A stretch of 64,000 bases of DNA from Halichondria panicea (lineage: Eukaryota > Porifera > Demospongiae > Suberitida > Halichondriidae). Made by a program: the position numbers and the translations under genes. The DNA lies in assembly GCF_963675165.1 (NCBI RefSeq), contig NC_087387.1, forward strand, positions 3,622,990 to 3,686,989. The letters are read 5' to 3'. Every line of letters starts with the position of its first letter. Position 1 is the first letter of the stretch. Positions 12,961 through 31,300 of the stretch are shown here, in pieces. The notes below the pieces were generated by a model. The model did not search any database, was not told the origin of the DNA, and saw only the letters and a list, made by a program, of their open reading frames with translations.

Positions 12961-13119
12961 CAAGAGTTCATAATAGACCAAGAGTATCGAACTTCCTATA
13001 TGAGTACAGTAACACTGTGTGGAAAGTAACGTGACATGCGCGTGAGCACGTTACTTTCCACACAGTGTTACTGTACTCATATAGGAAGTTCGATACTCTT
13101 GTTGTATTATGAACTCTTG
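12961..13119. mobile_element. Near-perfect 159-bp palindromic foldback element
   Basis: The ends are CAAGAGTTCATAATA and TATTATGAACTCTTG. Arms of about 73 bp are complementary almost throughout, around a loop of about a dozen bases. Relatives with the same ends (CAAGAGTCCATAAT, TATGGACTCTTG) and the inner motif CGGAAAGTAAC are at 27912-28142 and about 55247-55396. Confidence 0.85.
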
Positions 13120-13512
13120 ATTACGGTGATTACATAATTGCAAATTTATGGACTCGATCCGCCTATGCCGCTTGCAACATTTCTAAGAGATTGTACTGAT
13201 ACCATTGTATATAGGTAAAAGAATAAATTAAGCTACAACATGATTCAAAAATATTTCCCCAAAAGTTGATGGGAATTAATTTTAGGTGATAATGGGGGTG
13301 ATCGTAAAAAAATGTACGTAACATCAATTAATTTTGGACCTTAGCCGTAAGATTCAATCTTCTTCAAATCTCTCCCAAACTGAAACAGCTAAAAACTAGC
13401 AATTTTGAGCACTAGCTGCGGAGGATGTGTAGATATTAATTTAAGTAACATCGATATACCTTTCATAAGATAGCCAAAACTATCTATAGATGTTGTGACA
13501 AAGTTCAAAACC

Positions 13513-13712
13513 NNNNNNNNNNNNNNNNNNNNNNNNNNNNNNNNNNNNNNNNNNNNNNNNNNNNNNNNNNNNNNNNNNNNNNNNNNNNNNNNNNNNNNNN
13601 NNNNNNNNNNNNNNNNNNNNNNNNNNNNNNNNNNNNNNNNNNNNNNNNNNNNNNNNNNNNNNNNNNNNNNNNNNNNNNNNNNNNNNNNNNNNNNNNNNNN
13701 NNNNNNNNNNNN
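13513..13712. other. Assembly gap, exactly 200 N
   Basis: Run of 200 undetermined bases. The same length occurs at 46409-46608, so this is a fixed-length placeholder. Confidence 0.99.
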
Positions 13713-14594
13713 AGTGCAGTGCTTTTCCAGTAGCCTCGTTCCCAGGCCTTACTTTTTCTTGCTGTTGTCACTGTTCATCCACATTGTGACAAATCACTAG
13801 AAAGACATAGTGCTAGTGAGGCAGCAAAGAAAGAAATGGGCGTAGATCTACAGTTAAGAAAAAGTAAGGCCTGGTTTGGGAAATCGCGTGATCCACAAGG
13901 ATTTTTATGAACGTGGGCGATATGTAGCCCACAATCGTGACGTAAGGTATTCTCCCACGCATTCAGAGTTAATAAGACTGTACATGTACTGAGACAACCA
14001 CCAAGCTGTGCTGCAAGTCAGATCAGAGAACCAGCGTGGCCAGCTCTGGTGGCAGTAGCTACCTGCTTATAATATATGATAATGATGACTAACTTAAGCT
14101 AATTCTCTTGATCTATACTAGCATGTAGAAAGACACAAGAAAAGGTAATAGTCTGATAGAATCTGAACACACAATCTAGACTAGTAGATCATCTAAGGTA
14201 TATAGCTAGCTATAGTGCTTGCAAACTTCCAGTTCCAAGTCCATGTCCAGTTTGCTGCAGGCAAAGTTTTATTAGTCATAGATATCTGCGTGGGCAGTCC
14301 AACATCTCTAGCTCAGCATGCCCACGCTCATTTTCACCCTTCTACCACCCTTCTACCCTCACGTGACTTCCCGATACAGGCTCTCCTTTTTCCTAACTCT
14401 ACGTCTATTTCTTTCTTTATTCCTCCAATTAATACCGTATTTTATCTCATTGAACGATTAAGACAGTATTTTATCTTATTGAACGATGTGATAAAGAACA
14501 GAAAAAGGAGAGCCTGTGTAGAGGCTAGGGTTCATGCACTACATGATAATGCATGTTAATTTTTGTTAACTAGACTGTCAAGAATAGATATATT

Positions 14595-16030
<1,436 letters not shown>

Positions 16031-16495
16031 TTTGTGTGCACTGTTTAGAAATTGACTTTGTAATGTTGCTACATTTACTACATGCACAGTAATGTTTTAG
16101 CAATTATTATCCCCGTGCATGCGCGTACACACATCTAGCCTCTCCATGTTCAGTTGACCTGTGTTGCTGGTTCATTTTAGGATTGTCAGAGCTAGTCATG
16201 TTTGTGTAGAGATCGATCAGCTAGCACTGGTATAGTGTATGTATCCCCAGCAATGGCAGTAATGTGATACATGTATTGTGTAAGGAATGAGTGCATGCAT
16301 GGGTGTGTAATGAGTGATGGTACACCTGCATGCATGCTCACACTGTCTTGACTCTTTACAGAATGGAGCCACTGTTGTATGTAGCTGCTAGAATAGAATG
16401 GTCATGTGAGGACAGTGGAACTGCAACTTAACAACTGTTATTTATTTGAGTCTATACAGCTCGTTGGACGGCATTGCTCAAGGCCAATCAGAAGT

Positions 16496-16602
16496 AGACT
16501 GGTGGCGACAGCCCCTCGTTACACTTCCGCTGAGACGAGTGACTGATAGGCAGTTTGCCAGTCGCTCGCGCTACGCGCTCGGGCGGCTATCGCCGCCAGT
16601 CT
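16496..16602. mobile_element. Small foldback MITE
   Basis: Terminal inverted repeats AGACTGGTGGCGA and TCGCCGCCAGTCT (12 of 13 match) bound a 107-bp unit. The interior CGCTCGCGCTACGCGCTCGG resembles the GC-rich tip of the conserved-tip foldbacks. Confidence 0.65.
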
Positions 16603-16746
16603 AAATCAAAAGGGCCACTGTGGAGTTCTTAGAATGTTGTTGGAGACCAAGGCTGGCGTCAACATTATCAAGCTAGACTATTGTGAGTTACAGCTAGTGC
16701 ATAATTGGAATCGTCTATTAATAATAATAGCATGTTACTGGTATGT

Positions 16747-16803
16747 TAGCCTCGATTCCAGGCCGATTAAAATACGTATTTTAATCGGCCTTGAATCGAG
16801 GCT
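16747..16803. mobile_element. 57-bp hairpin with 10-bp target-site duplication
   Basis: TAGCCTCGATTCCAGGCCG folds back on CGGCCTTGAATCGAGGCT around AAAATACGTATTTT. ACTGGTATGT occurs directly on both sides (16737-16746 and 16804-16813). AGCCTCGATTCCAG-like sequence recurs elsewhere, for example at about 21752, 21936, 19940 and 32880. Confidence 0.75.
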
Positions 16804-17253
16804 ACTGGTATGTAAATGCTGTAATTTTGCTGTCTCCATAATGTCCGTTTAACACTAACTGCTCATCATAACTATTATTATACCCACAATACAGGACGGA
16901 CATACTGTTATGATGTGGCTCGTATACGCGTAGCAATGGACACACTCAAGTCTGTGAACTGCTACAGTGACTCTGTTCTTGTGTGCGTGTGTTAGTATTA
17001 CCGTGGCAGCTAGCCTCTTAAACATAACATTGATATTACAATCATGCTTTACACTACATCATTCTGTTTTGCATTGAAATCTGAGTACTGTTTCGTTCAG
17101 CGTGGGCGTTATTGTCCGCCCACGCTCAACATTATTGCGGGCTACAACCACTGACGATCTCCCTTTGAGTCAATTAGTAAAACGTGCAACGGCTGGATCC
17201 CTCCAACTTCTAGTTCTAGGGAAAGAGAAAGCTCGCCACAGTACAGGATCAAG

Positions 17254-21574
<4,321 letters not shown>

Positions 21575-22324
21575 TTTTTGTGTGCTGTTTAGAAATTGAC
21601 TTTATACTGGTATAATATTTATTATATATACACATGCTGTGGGGACAATGACAGATCAGATTTTTAGAGGTCCGGGAGTGTAGACAACAGCAGATTTTTA
21701 GAGGTCCGAGATAATATACTGGCAGTACCTTAGACTATAATTATATATACATAGCCTCGATTCCAGCATATATAGCTATAAATTAGACATTGCATGCCAT
21801 TTATTGATTGCAAACCCACCAGTACTGCAAATTAATGTTAATACTCGATAAAATCGGCAGATTGAGAAGTGACGCACAAGTAAACTTGAGTGTACAGTTT
21901 CAAAATAATTTTATATTGACTATAATTATTATACTTAGCCTCGATTCCAGGCTTTTCAGCATAGCTAATTAGGTTTTAATGATTACAAACCCACCAGTAC
22001 CTTAACTTGTATACTTCTAAAGTGTTAATACTCGATAAAATCATATAAGAACAGATCGAGAAGTGACGCACAACAAAACTTGAGCAATTAAAGTGTACAG
22101 TTTCAAAATATGTTGAATAGTCGTATATTATACAGTTTAGAATTAGTTCTGGGTTGGCGCACATACGGACGTTTCCCTATACATGCACTGACACTTATAA
22201 CACTCAAAAAGATACAAACAAAGGAACTATAGTTACACAGAAAACAGAATTCTAAACCTTTAAACTGCACCCTAGACTAATACATAGTGTCATGATGTAG
22301 AAGAGTGAACATATGAGTCTCTTT
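21575..22324. repeat. 3'-to-3' intergenic region with a ~170-bp direct repeat
   Basis: Copies at about 21752-21912 and 21936-22110 share TAGCCTCGATTCCAG, AAACCCACCAGTAC, TTAATACTCGATAAAATC, GAGAAGTGACGCACAA and GTGTACAGTTTCAAAATA in the same order. No gene seen. The region separates convergent DDAH copy 2 and collagen gene 1. Confidence 0.75.
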
Positions 22325-25300
22325 TTAAGGTTTGTCGCAGAAACAGGCACGGCCTAGTTCAAATCCAAACTTGTCTTCATGTGCTACAAAGTCGTCCAAT
22401 GGGAACAGTTCTGGGTCTCCTTCCATTTTCAGGTCTGTCCTTGTGCTTAACTGTGGGTGGTGTGTGCATGGGTGGTGTGAAAGTAAAGATATGTGAGTGT
22501 GTGGGCGACAGCAAGTGGAGCTTGTAATTACAGAAAACACACGAGGTTTCTAGTCTACAGTGAATTAGAAGAGCAGCTGTTAAATGTAGGAAGGATAATT
22601 TCGTGTAGCTTCCTGTAAGGGTGGGCCGGAGGCAGTACTTGTGTGTCTTAAGACAGCATGCATTCATCACTTGGGCAACTCACTTGATCGATTGTGATGT
22701 GCTCGCTAGTGAATACTTCCCCAGTGGCGGAGATCAGCTGTAGGTCTTTAGAGGGGGTGGAGTATTGCAGCGAGAACACCTGGTGGGCATAGCTGCTTAA
22801 TAGCCTCAGAAGCACAAGCTGACTGGTTGTGACAGGACAGGAGAGCTGCAGGGGGTAGAGAGGGGGGGTATAATGATGGGGAAATGAGTTTTGGAGGAGG
22901 AAGTGTTTAATTGGGTTTGCATCAGTTAAGTAACATCATTAGTTCTCTCCAATATTTTGTCAGTTGGGGAAAGAAGATGAGGTCATCATGCGCAAAAATA
23001 TGGTGGAAACAGATGAAACTGTCATTATCCTTCAATAAACTTTCATGAACAAGTTATAGTCTAAAGGGAGGATAGTGCACGCTGTCTAGTGTTGCCATGC
23101 CCACCTGTTCTCCCTGCTCGCTGAACATTTGTCCCTTGTTGCCTGACTGCTGGCTGGTGGACTTGCAGTCGAGACACGAGCAGCCGGGCTTCATACAGTA
23201 CAGCTGCACAGCATCTGATGGACTGCCGAGGTTGGGGTCAATCCAGTAGTACCCTGAGATCATTAGAAAGTCACTATCATCCAGTCTTCCAAATAACCGT
23301 GCATAAAAATAATATAGCTTCGTGAAAAAGTTAAGACAAAAATGGAGAATCCGGGTATCGATCCCGGTACCTCTCGCATGCTAAGCGAGCGCTCTACCAT
23401 TTGAGCTAATCCCCCAGTCACATGCACTCACCTTCTTTGAGTTGTGGATTACACAAGAAGAGGTCGTGACAGCTTCGTGCCGGAGCTTGTTGGCTACCGT
23501 TGGGTCTGAGCATTGCGTTGAGCTCGTTCTTGACAAGATCGATCTCGTTGAAGACGGTAAAGATGCCTTCATGGACTAACTTGTCTGGGTTTTTATTGCT
23601 GAGGTAGAACGTTCCCTTCTTCAGGTCGACAGGAGGAGCGGTCTGTGTGGTGGGAAAAATAATTATCACACAGTAAAACTATTTTGCTCTGATATAGTAC
23701 AATACTTATTGGTTGTTGCTGTATTACTAGTTAGTTGTGGTAACTTACATCAGATCCAACAGGGTATGAAATGGATTGTCCTGGTGGTCCTCTCTCTCCT
23801 TTTGGACCCTGGGCAACAAACGACAACAAGATAACACCATGCACTCACACATCGACGTATGTACGTGCGTATAAAACAGCTGAAATAACTTACATTCGGT
23901 CCAGGTACTCCAATGTCTCCCTTCTCTCCCTACAGGTCAAAAAGAATTATGTTAATGACTTGTATATTGATAAATATTGAGACGGTATAAAGTGTGAGAT
24001 GCAACGGTGGCTTTGTTCTCTTACTCTTGGTCCTTGCAATCCGGGGGGACCTGATGGGCCGTGTGTTCCGTCCACACCATTTGGGCCAGTGTCTCCCTAG
24101 CAATACAGACAAAATTAAGCATTAGTCAAACATATTTCACAATATAAAACTAAAGCTACGCAATTTACAACATTGTAGTTTGCTTTGTTTCGCATTCTAA
24201 GCAAATTGAATTTTTGCATGTACTCGCAAAGTAGTATCCAAAAGTGAAATTATAAGCTGCAATTAATTCTCCTCACTCTGTTTCCCTTGGGGCCAGCTGG
24301 TCCTGGGGGTCCTGATCTGCCAATAGCACCACTGTCTCCTGTGTCTCCCCTGTCTCCCTGAGGCCCCTTGTTGCCTCGAGGCCCTTGCTCTCCCTTCTCT
24401 CCCAGCGAACCTTGAGCTCCGGAAGAACCTGGTGCACCCTGTACAGGAAAACAGCCAACTGTAATTAGCATGTATGTACCTCAAACCACAGCTAAATAAA
24501 GGTTTGCTATGGCGTTGTAGATGACTGGATTAATCAACTTACAGGTGGTCCGACTTCTCCAGCTGGACCATCATTACCAGGAAGACCAACTTCACCCTAC
24601 ATGAGACAGAAATATCAGTAAACACCTACGTACATACATACCAACAAGGATCGATATATAGCAGTATTAATTGAACTATGGATATAATTATAACAATAAG
24701 TAGCCATGGACTTACAGTAGATCCAACAGCACCAGGGGGTCCAGATGATCCGACGGGTCCTGGCTCTCCCTGGAAACAAGGATATTCATAGTTCACAGTT
24801 TATGAATATGGGCAAGGGGAAGAGCTCAAATAGAAGATTGTCCAGCTTTTTTATGCAAAGCTATGCATCTAGTTACAACTGTCAAGCTTCCACTTTTTAG
24901 AGGGTCTACCATAATATATAATACAGTGTATATATTTTCCTTTCAATAGGCAAGTAATTCAAAAAGTGTGCTCACTTGTGATCCAGCGGGTCCTTGTTGA
25001 CCCCTGATACCGACTGTGCCTTGTGCTCCCTTCTCTCCCTGTGAGCCCTTGGGTCCGAGGGTACCAGTAGGGCCAGGGGGTCCCTGTGTGTATGTGTGTG
25101 GGTTGTATTGTCGTGGTGATAGCTATACAAACTATGCATGTACACACATCATTATATGCATGCACACATTAGGTTGCACAGATAAATGGAACACTATTTA
25201 TACTCATCACGATAAATACAGCTACAGATTTTGGCTAAACGAGCTGAATTTTGGAAACTTGCAGTTTTATTGTACTTACGGGGGGTCCTGGGTCTCCAGG

Positions 25301-28300
25301 GGGGCCAATTGGACCAGCTGGTCCGGTATTTCCTGTAGCTCCGGGGGAACCGTTGACACCATCCTCTCCGTCTGCACCGTCAGCACCGGGACCGCCAGCT
25401 GGTCCCTGAGGGCCTGAGGATCCTGGGGCTCCAACTTGACCCTGTAGTGTGGAGGAGGGACAGTGGGAATGAATGCATGCATTGTAGGAATTCTGAAAGA
25501 GTGACTTTTATGTTGTTATTAATAAATATAATAATTACCACTGCATTTTTTGCTGCAGACACTATAGCTGCATGCCACTAAACTCTAGTAATGCGTAATG
25601 CTGGTGCAGTACTGTATAGCGGGTAATTTTCGGGGGACAAAACATTCGTGGTTCAACAATATTGAGACATTTCGTGGGTAATATTTGTGGTTGGAGCCAG
25701 GTAAAGGTAGGCAAGGTCACTTCATTCGTGGGTAAAATGTTCGTGGTCAGAGCTTTAACCATGAAAACCACGAATATTTTGCACCACGAAAATGACCAGC
25801 TATACGATATATTCGTCGATGAACTAAAAGAAGTGTTCTTACTGGTGGGCCAGTCTCTCCGGGCAGACCGGATGCTCCGGGGTCTCCAGGGGAACCAGGG
25901 GGGCCGGGTGTTCCGGGGGGTCCAGATGATCCGGGCTGTCCTCCGTCTCCCTTATCTCCAGGTGTTCCAGCAGGACCTTGTGGTCCGTTTTGACCTTGAT
26001 CTCCCTTAGATCCTCTCACACCAGGAGAGCCAGATGGACCGGCAACGCCAGCTGGACCCTGTTAGGGGGGGAATAACAGATACAAATGTCAAAATCGAGC
26101 ACGGGAGTTATTTTAAAACACTGACACATTGCCATGGATTATAATTAGCATTTACTGCTACATACTGGACCCAACCCTGCTTACTGTGTCTCCAGGTGGT
26201 CCTCTTGGTCCTTGTAGACCGGGGGAACCTTGGGCTCCCTACAGTGTGAGAAAATACTTGTAAGCACTTTTGTTAATTTACCGTGTTCCTCATGCGACTA
26301 CGCCTTGAGGCAATCATCGAAAACATTTACATACATCGTGTTAGATAAATAAGTACAACCAAACGTACCAGTAGTCCTCTGTCTCCAGTCTCTCCCTTCT
26401 CACCACGCTCTCCAGGGGCTCCCTAGGCAACAAACACAGTCACATGACTAATAAAATAACAGTTATATAAATCATGTGTACCGGTTTATAATTCTACACA
26501 CATACATAATTATACATGTGCCAATTTCTAAGTAAGTGCTCCATGCTTTTGAAATACTTACGAACGCTCCAGGTTGTCCGTCCTGTCCATTGAAGCCACG
26601 AGAGCCTCGATCTCCTTTGTTACCATTGTCTCCCTTAGCACCGTTTGAACCTGCGTCACCACGGTCACCCTGCACACAGTCAATCACGTGATCTCATAGT
26701 CAATTAATAATTACGAGAAATGACGTATAATTTTTAAAAAGAGAGAAAATCGCTCACTGAAGATACTTACAGGTGATCCGTCAGCTCCTGGAGCTCCGGG
26801 TTGTCCTCTCTCTCCTGATGCACCCTGTGTGTGTGTGTGTGGGTGCGCGTAAACTTAAAAAAACTGAACTACATCAAGAAAATAAGTAATTACTGACAGG
26901 GGCCACTGAGGCATAATTATAATGGATCTGAGGCAATATTCTTTGGCTCGTTGCAGAGAAACTCGTGAGGTGCAAATAGTTTTACAGTTGAGTACTCACG
27001 GGTTCTCCTCTCCCTCCAGCTGCTCCTTGTTGTCCTGCCGGGCCGTCCTCTCCTTTAGGCCCCTCGGGACCTTGATCTCCGGGGTCCCCAGCAGCACCAG
27101 TAGGTCCCTGCACATGGCATTCAGGAAGTACATATCAATGACAAAGCAACATTCATTATAGCAACACTGCAAACAGCTAGCAAAAAGTTACAGTTTTTGT
27201 GCTGTACTGTTCTAGTTGGAAGTACAACCCATGTGTAATGCAAAATCAAGTATTTGTAATGACAGCCCACGACAAGAAATTATAGCTAGAAACAGAGAGA
27301 GTAAGCATTCCATGTAGTTTAGTTTTATAGAGGAGTTGTGTTATATAATAATTATGGTGGACATCCTCAGTGGTTCTAATAAACTTCTTGACACAATGAT
27401 ACTCATCATCATAACTATTATGGTACTCACAGAGACTCCAGGTTGTCCATCATCGCCAGGGTCTCCACGATCTCCTCTCTCTCCAGGCTCGCCAGGAGAA
27501 CCAGACTGACCGGGCTGACCAGATGATCCGGGGTTACCCTGGAAACAAGGACAAAAAGCAGTGAATCATATCATACACTAGTAAGATTGTTACGGTTGCG
27601 TAGTAATAAATCAGCTAACTATAAACAAAATCATGGAACCAGACGCAAATCATTCACTCACTGGATTTCCAGCTGATCCTGGAGGTCCTGGCAGACCAGG
27701 GGGACCACCTGCTCCTGGGTTGCCGTTAGAGCCAGCCTGTCCAGATGGACCCTGGGGTCCGATATCTCCTTGTGATCCTCTAATTCCCTGCTCTCCCCTG
27801 GGGCCACGCTCGCCCTGAGGGCCGGTTGGGCCAGGCAATCCTGTTGAGTGGAGAATCACACTTTAGGAATAATTTCACTACCATTTTTATTTGCTATCAA
27901 TAATCTTTTAGCAAGAGTCCATAATGAGTCGAACTCATGCATACTGTGCATCAGATGTATTCGGAAAGTAACGTGACATCCTGTCTGAACACTTGAGATC
28001 AATTGATAATTTGATTATTGCTGCCTCGAGGCAAGTGGCGGCTCCAGGTGCTCAGATTGGTCAGTTAACAAGCAGGAAGTCACGTTACTTTCCGATGCAA
28101 GGTAATGCGCTTGTTCGATACTCTCTCTCTTTTGGACTTTTAGTAAAGGTCAATACCTGCTGCTCCTGTAGGTCCAGACTCTCCATCTCGGCCGTCTGCT
28201 CCAGGTGTACCAACTTCTCCTCGTGCCCCAGGCACTCCAGGTACCCCGGAGTCGCCGGAAGGTCCTCTATCTCCGGAATCTCCTTTCTCTCCCCTTGTGC

Positions 28301-31300
28301 CAGTGATACCGGGGGTACCGTCTGTTCCAGGCTGGCCTGGCTCACCAGGTGCACCAGGGAACCCAGGAGCACCATCAGACCCGGGAGATCCCTAATGGAT
28401 TGTTACAAGTGAAGTATATGCAATCTACAAAACTGAACAGAATAAATTTGTTTTCCCTCCTCCTTTCTTGCCTATACTATCCGCCACTCTTTTCCCTTTC
28501 TCCCGCATGCACTATCTCCCAATATTTCCTCCTTTCCTCCTTTCTTTCCCACTCTTTCCCTTCGAAAGTTCACACATTTTTCAGACAGGTATCAATCTGT
28601 AGTAGTACTAGAAATTGCTTATAACTTACAGCTTCTCCAGTTGGTCCAGAGGATCCTCTCACTCCAGGCTCTCCAACAAAACCCTATAGCAAGAAACAAC
28701 AACATTGTTAAACTAACATCTGACGAAAACAGTGAAGACCATCTGGTAAGAAGTGAGTATTGATTGACTCACCGGGTCACCAGGAGCTCCTGATGGTCCC
28801 TCGCCTCCTCTGTCTCCCTACAGGGGAAAAGTTAGGATAAGGGTTAGCTGAATGATATACGTAGCTAGTGACATAATTTTTATATTCAGAAAGGAAAATA
28901 AATAGTGTGTGTGTGTGTGTGTGTGTGTGTTTTGTTACCTTGACGCCAGTTCTTCCAGGTGCTCCAGGTAATCCACGAGCTCCAATTGATCCCTGAGGGG
29001 ATATAAAAGTACATTCAGTACAATGTACACCTTTCGTCCAACGCACTTTTAAAGTACTATACGCTGTATTATATACATCGATATCGTGTGTATCAGCTGA
29101 AAATATATTACATATAGCATATGCATGTTAGTGGATTCTAAACCTGTACATTGTGGCCACTCTCTAAATAGCTAGGCAACCTTTTGATAATAAGGTCCAC
29201 AAAATAACTGCATCACTCACTCTAGATCCAGTTATTCCTGATTCTCCGGGGAAGCCAGGTGTTCCCCTCTTTCCCTTAGGTCCAGACAATCCCCTACTAC
29301 CAGGGTTGCCAGCGTTACCCTTGGCTCCAGCAGAACCAGGATATCCGTTTAAACCACGTGATCCTTGTGGACCCTGGGAGGAGGAAGCAAAGAAAGTTGT
29401 GTGATCAGTGTCTATAAGCTCTGAATGTTATATCTCTTGAACTTTAAAATGAGCTCGATCCTGTTCAAATTTGTACTGTTTTGTTTTTACAGAACATATA
29501 AAAGTGCAGAATTGCTTACTATTATAATAGTGCACAACTGCATATAGTTTATAATATCCACTTACCCGTTGTCCAGGTTGTCCCTGGCTACCTTCGTTAC
29601 CAGAGAGACCAGGGGATCCCTACAAACAAACAAACAGGCATTGAAGTGCATGTCTTAAATGATGTGTGCAGTATAGTCATGTGATAGCCATGTGAGCCTA
29701 CCTGTGGGCCATCATCTCCGTCATGTCCGGCAGTACCTGCTGGTCCAACCAAACCCTAGATGACAAAAAGTAATGTTAACGGATGCCAACAGATGATGGG
29801 AGGGTGCGACTTACAATTGGTCCTTGATCTCCTGGTGGTCCTCTCGCTCCTGGGAGTCCATCGTGACCCTACGTGCATAAATAGGTATTATTGTGTACAC
29901 GTGATGGCTTAGTTTGGTAAATAACATCCATAATAATTTATTGAGTGCATGATAATAATTATATTTAACTTACCCTCTCTCCTTTTGATCCGGCAGAACC
30001 GATTGGTCCAAAGTCTCCCTATGGGAATTGAGAGATAGGTTCAAGAATGTGGCAAAAGGTTCAAGCATTGTGTGGTGTGTGTCATGTGTGATGTATGTGA
30101 GGGTGTGTGTGTGTGTGTCTGCAATGTGCACTCACTTGTTCTCCTTGCGATCCAGGTTGTCCTGGTGGTCCGGGTGGTCCAGGTGTACCCTAAGAATGAA
30201 TAAAAAAAGTTGTAACATGTATCAACATTCTGCTAATGTTAGACTTACAGAGACTCCCTTCTGTCCAGAGGGTCCTTCAGAACCAGAGTGGCCCTATATA
30301 AATCAATCAATCACATACATTGTACTTCGTTATGCGTGGTGCTGTTTCCTACTGTAAAAAGATAAATAGAAAAACTGCACCACTTACTGGTGGTCCTTCT
30401 GGTCCTGTGGGTCCGACGTCTCCATTAGCACCTGAGGCACCGTCAGAGCCTTGGGGCCCTTGAGCTCCAGGTACTCCATCGCGACCCTAAACAGGCAGTA
30501 CAGTGATCAACACACTCACAGTTTAACTATACATGTAGTTAAAATTTATGCCCAAAACCGAAAAGGTGAATTATGTTGCTGACTCGAGCTCAAAACAGTT
30601 TATACGATGCTTGTAAGCAAAATAGCGATATGTCAAGCCAACTATTGTACTACACTACTTTCGTTATTTTAACGATTTTAACTTACGGGTGATCCAGCTT
30701 GCCCCCTCTGTCCAGGGAAGCCATGGGATCCGGGGGGACCTCTCGATCCCTTGCCACCAGACTCGCCAGTCACTCCAGTTGGACCCTAAATAAGGAAACA
30801 GATCACATGATTTTTATGTGACAACGAACACTCGAAAAAACTTACAGGTGGTCCAGGTGGTCCGTTCTCTCCGGGAGATCCCTGTGGTCCTTGTGGTCCC
30901 TACAAAGAAAAGAGAATCATATATACCGAGACATGCCACACAAGATTAGAGGTCCGTGATGATATACAACTATAAAATGCACTGCATGTGTATTGCAATG
31001 ATTGCAATCTTATATAGCAATGACTTACAGGATTTCCCGATGGTCCGAGCTCTCCAGGGTCTCCAGGCTGACCACCTTCTCCGTCATCTCCGTCTTTACC
31101 AGCTATTCCACGAGGGCCGGGTTGACCCTGTACAGGGAACATAGTATCACAAATGGCACTAGTGTGAAAGTTTATTTGCAGTAGTACAATCAAAAAAGTG
31201 CATGTACGACGTACACCTTATAAAACTATTTTGTCAATTGGGCATGTACAAAGTTGTTTCAAAGCCATTTCTCATAGCTCCTGGTGATTTTCTCCCAAAC

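Larger units (their letters stand above)
8759..14594. other. 5.8-kb intergenic region without a recognised gene
   Basis: No open frame here resembles a known protein or continues across plausible splice sites. From left to right it holds a near-duplicate ~100-bp stretch (about 8935-9075 and 9090-9180), a poly-C tract (10207-10232), a two-copy tandem repeat (10865-11482), GGTGATTACA minisatellite blocks, a ~1.4-kb inverted-arm element, a 159-bp palindrome and a 200-N gap. About 9200-10130 and 13120-13510 look like plain AT-rich sequence. Confidence 0.6.
16031..17253. other. Intergenic region between the two DDAH genes
   Basis: No gene seen. It holds a foldback at 16496-16602 (AGACTGGTGGCGA / TCGCCGCCAGTCT) and a perfect-looking hairpin at 16747-16803 flanked by 10-bp direct repeats. 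The last few hundred bases should contain the promoter of DDAH copy 2, but I see no clear TATA box. Confidence 0.6.
22325..23642 (-). other. Fibrillar collagen C-propeptide (COLF1) exons of collagen gene 1
   Basis: Exons 23432-23642, 23105-23253, 22684-22845 and 22325-22450. Landmarks matching vertebrate C-propeptides are [31 protein letters not shown] and the terminal [11 protein letters not shown]. This domain selects and trimerises chains and is normally cleaved off. Compared with vertebrate type I chains, the Cys after WIDPNQG is Ser here, and the sixth and seventh conserved Cys have no counterpart. A GCSCLDC cluster replaces the usual single fifth Cys. The domain is about 20-25 residues shorter than usual towards its end. 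Confidence 0.9.

Noticed and set aside
22377-22670. Possible extra C-propeptide exon in intron 22451-22683
   Set aside because: The frame is open but has no DGC- or VIEY-like motif, and the direct splice 22684 to 22450 keeps phase; left as a point to check.
24250-25482. Collagen-like and Pro-rich proteins read from shadow frames and the opposite strand
   Set aside because: These are other-frame readings of true Gly-X-Y exons; only one frame keeps Gly every third residue across splice sites.
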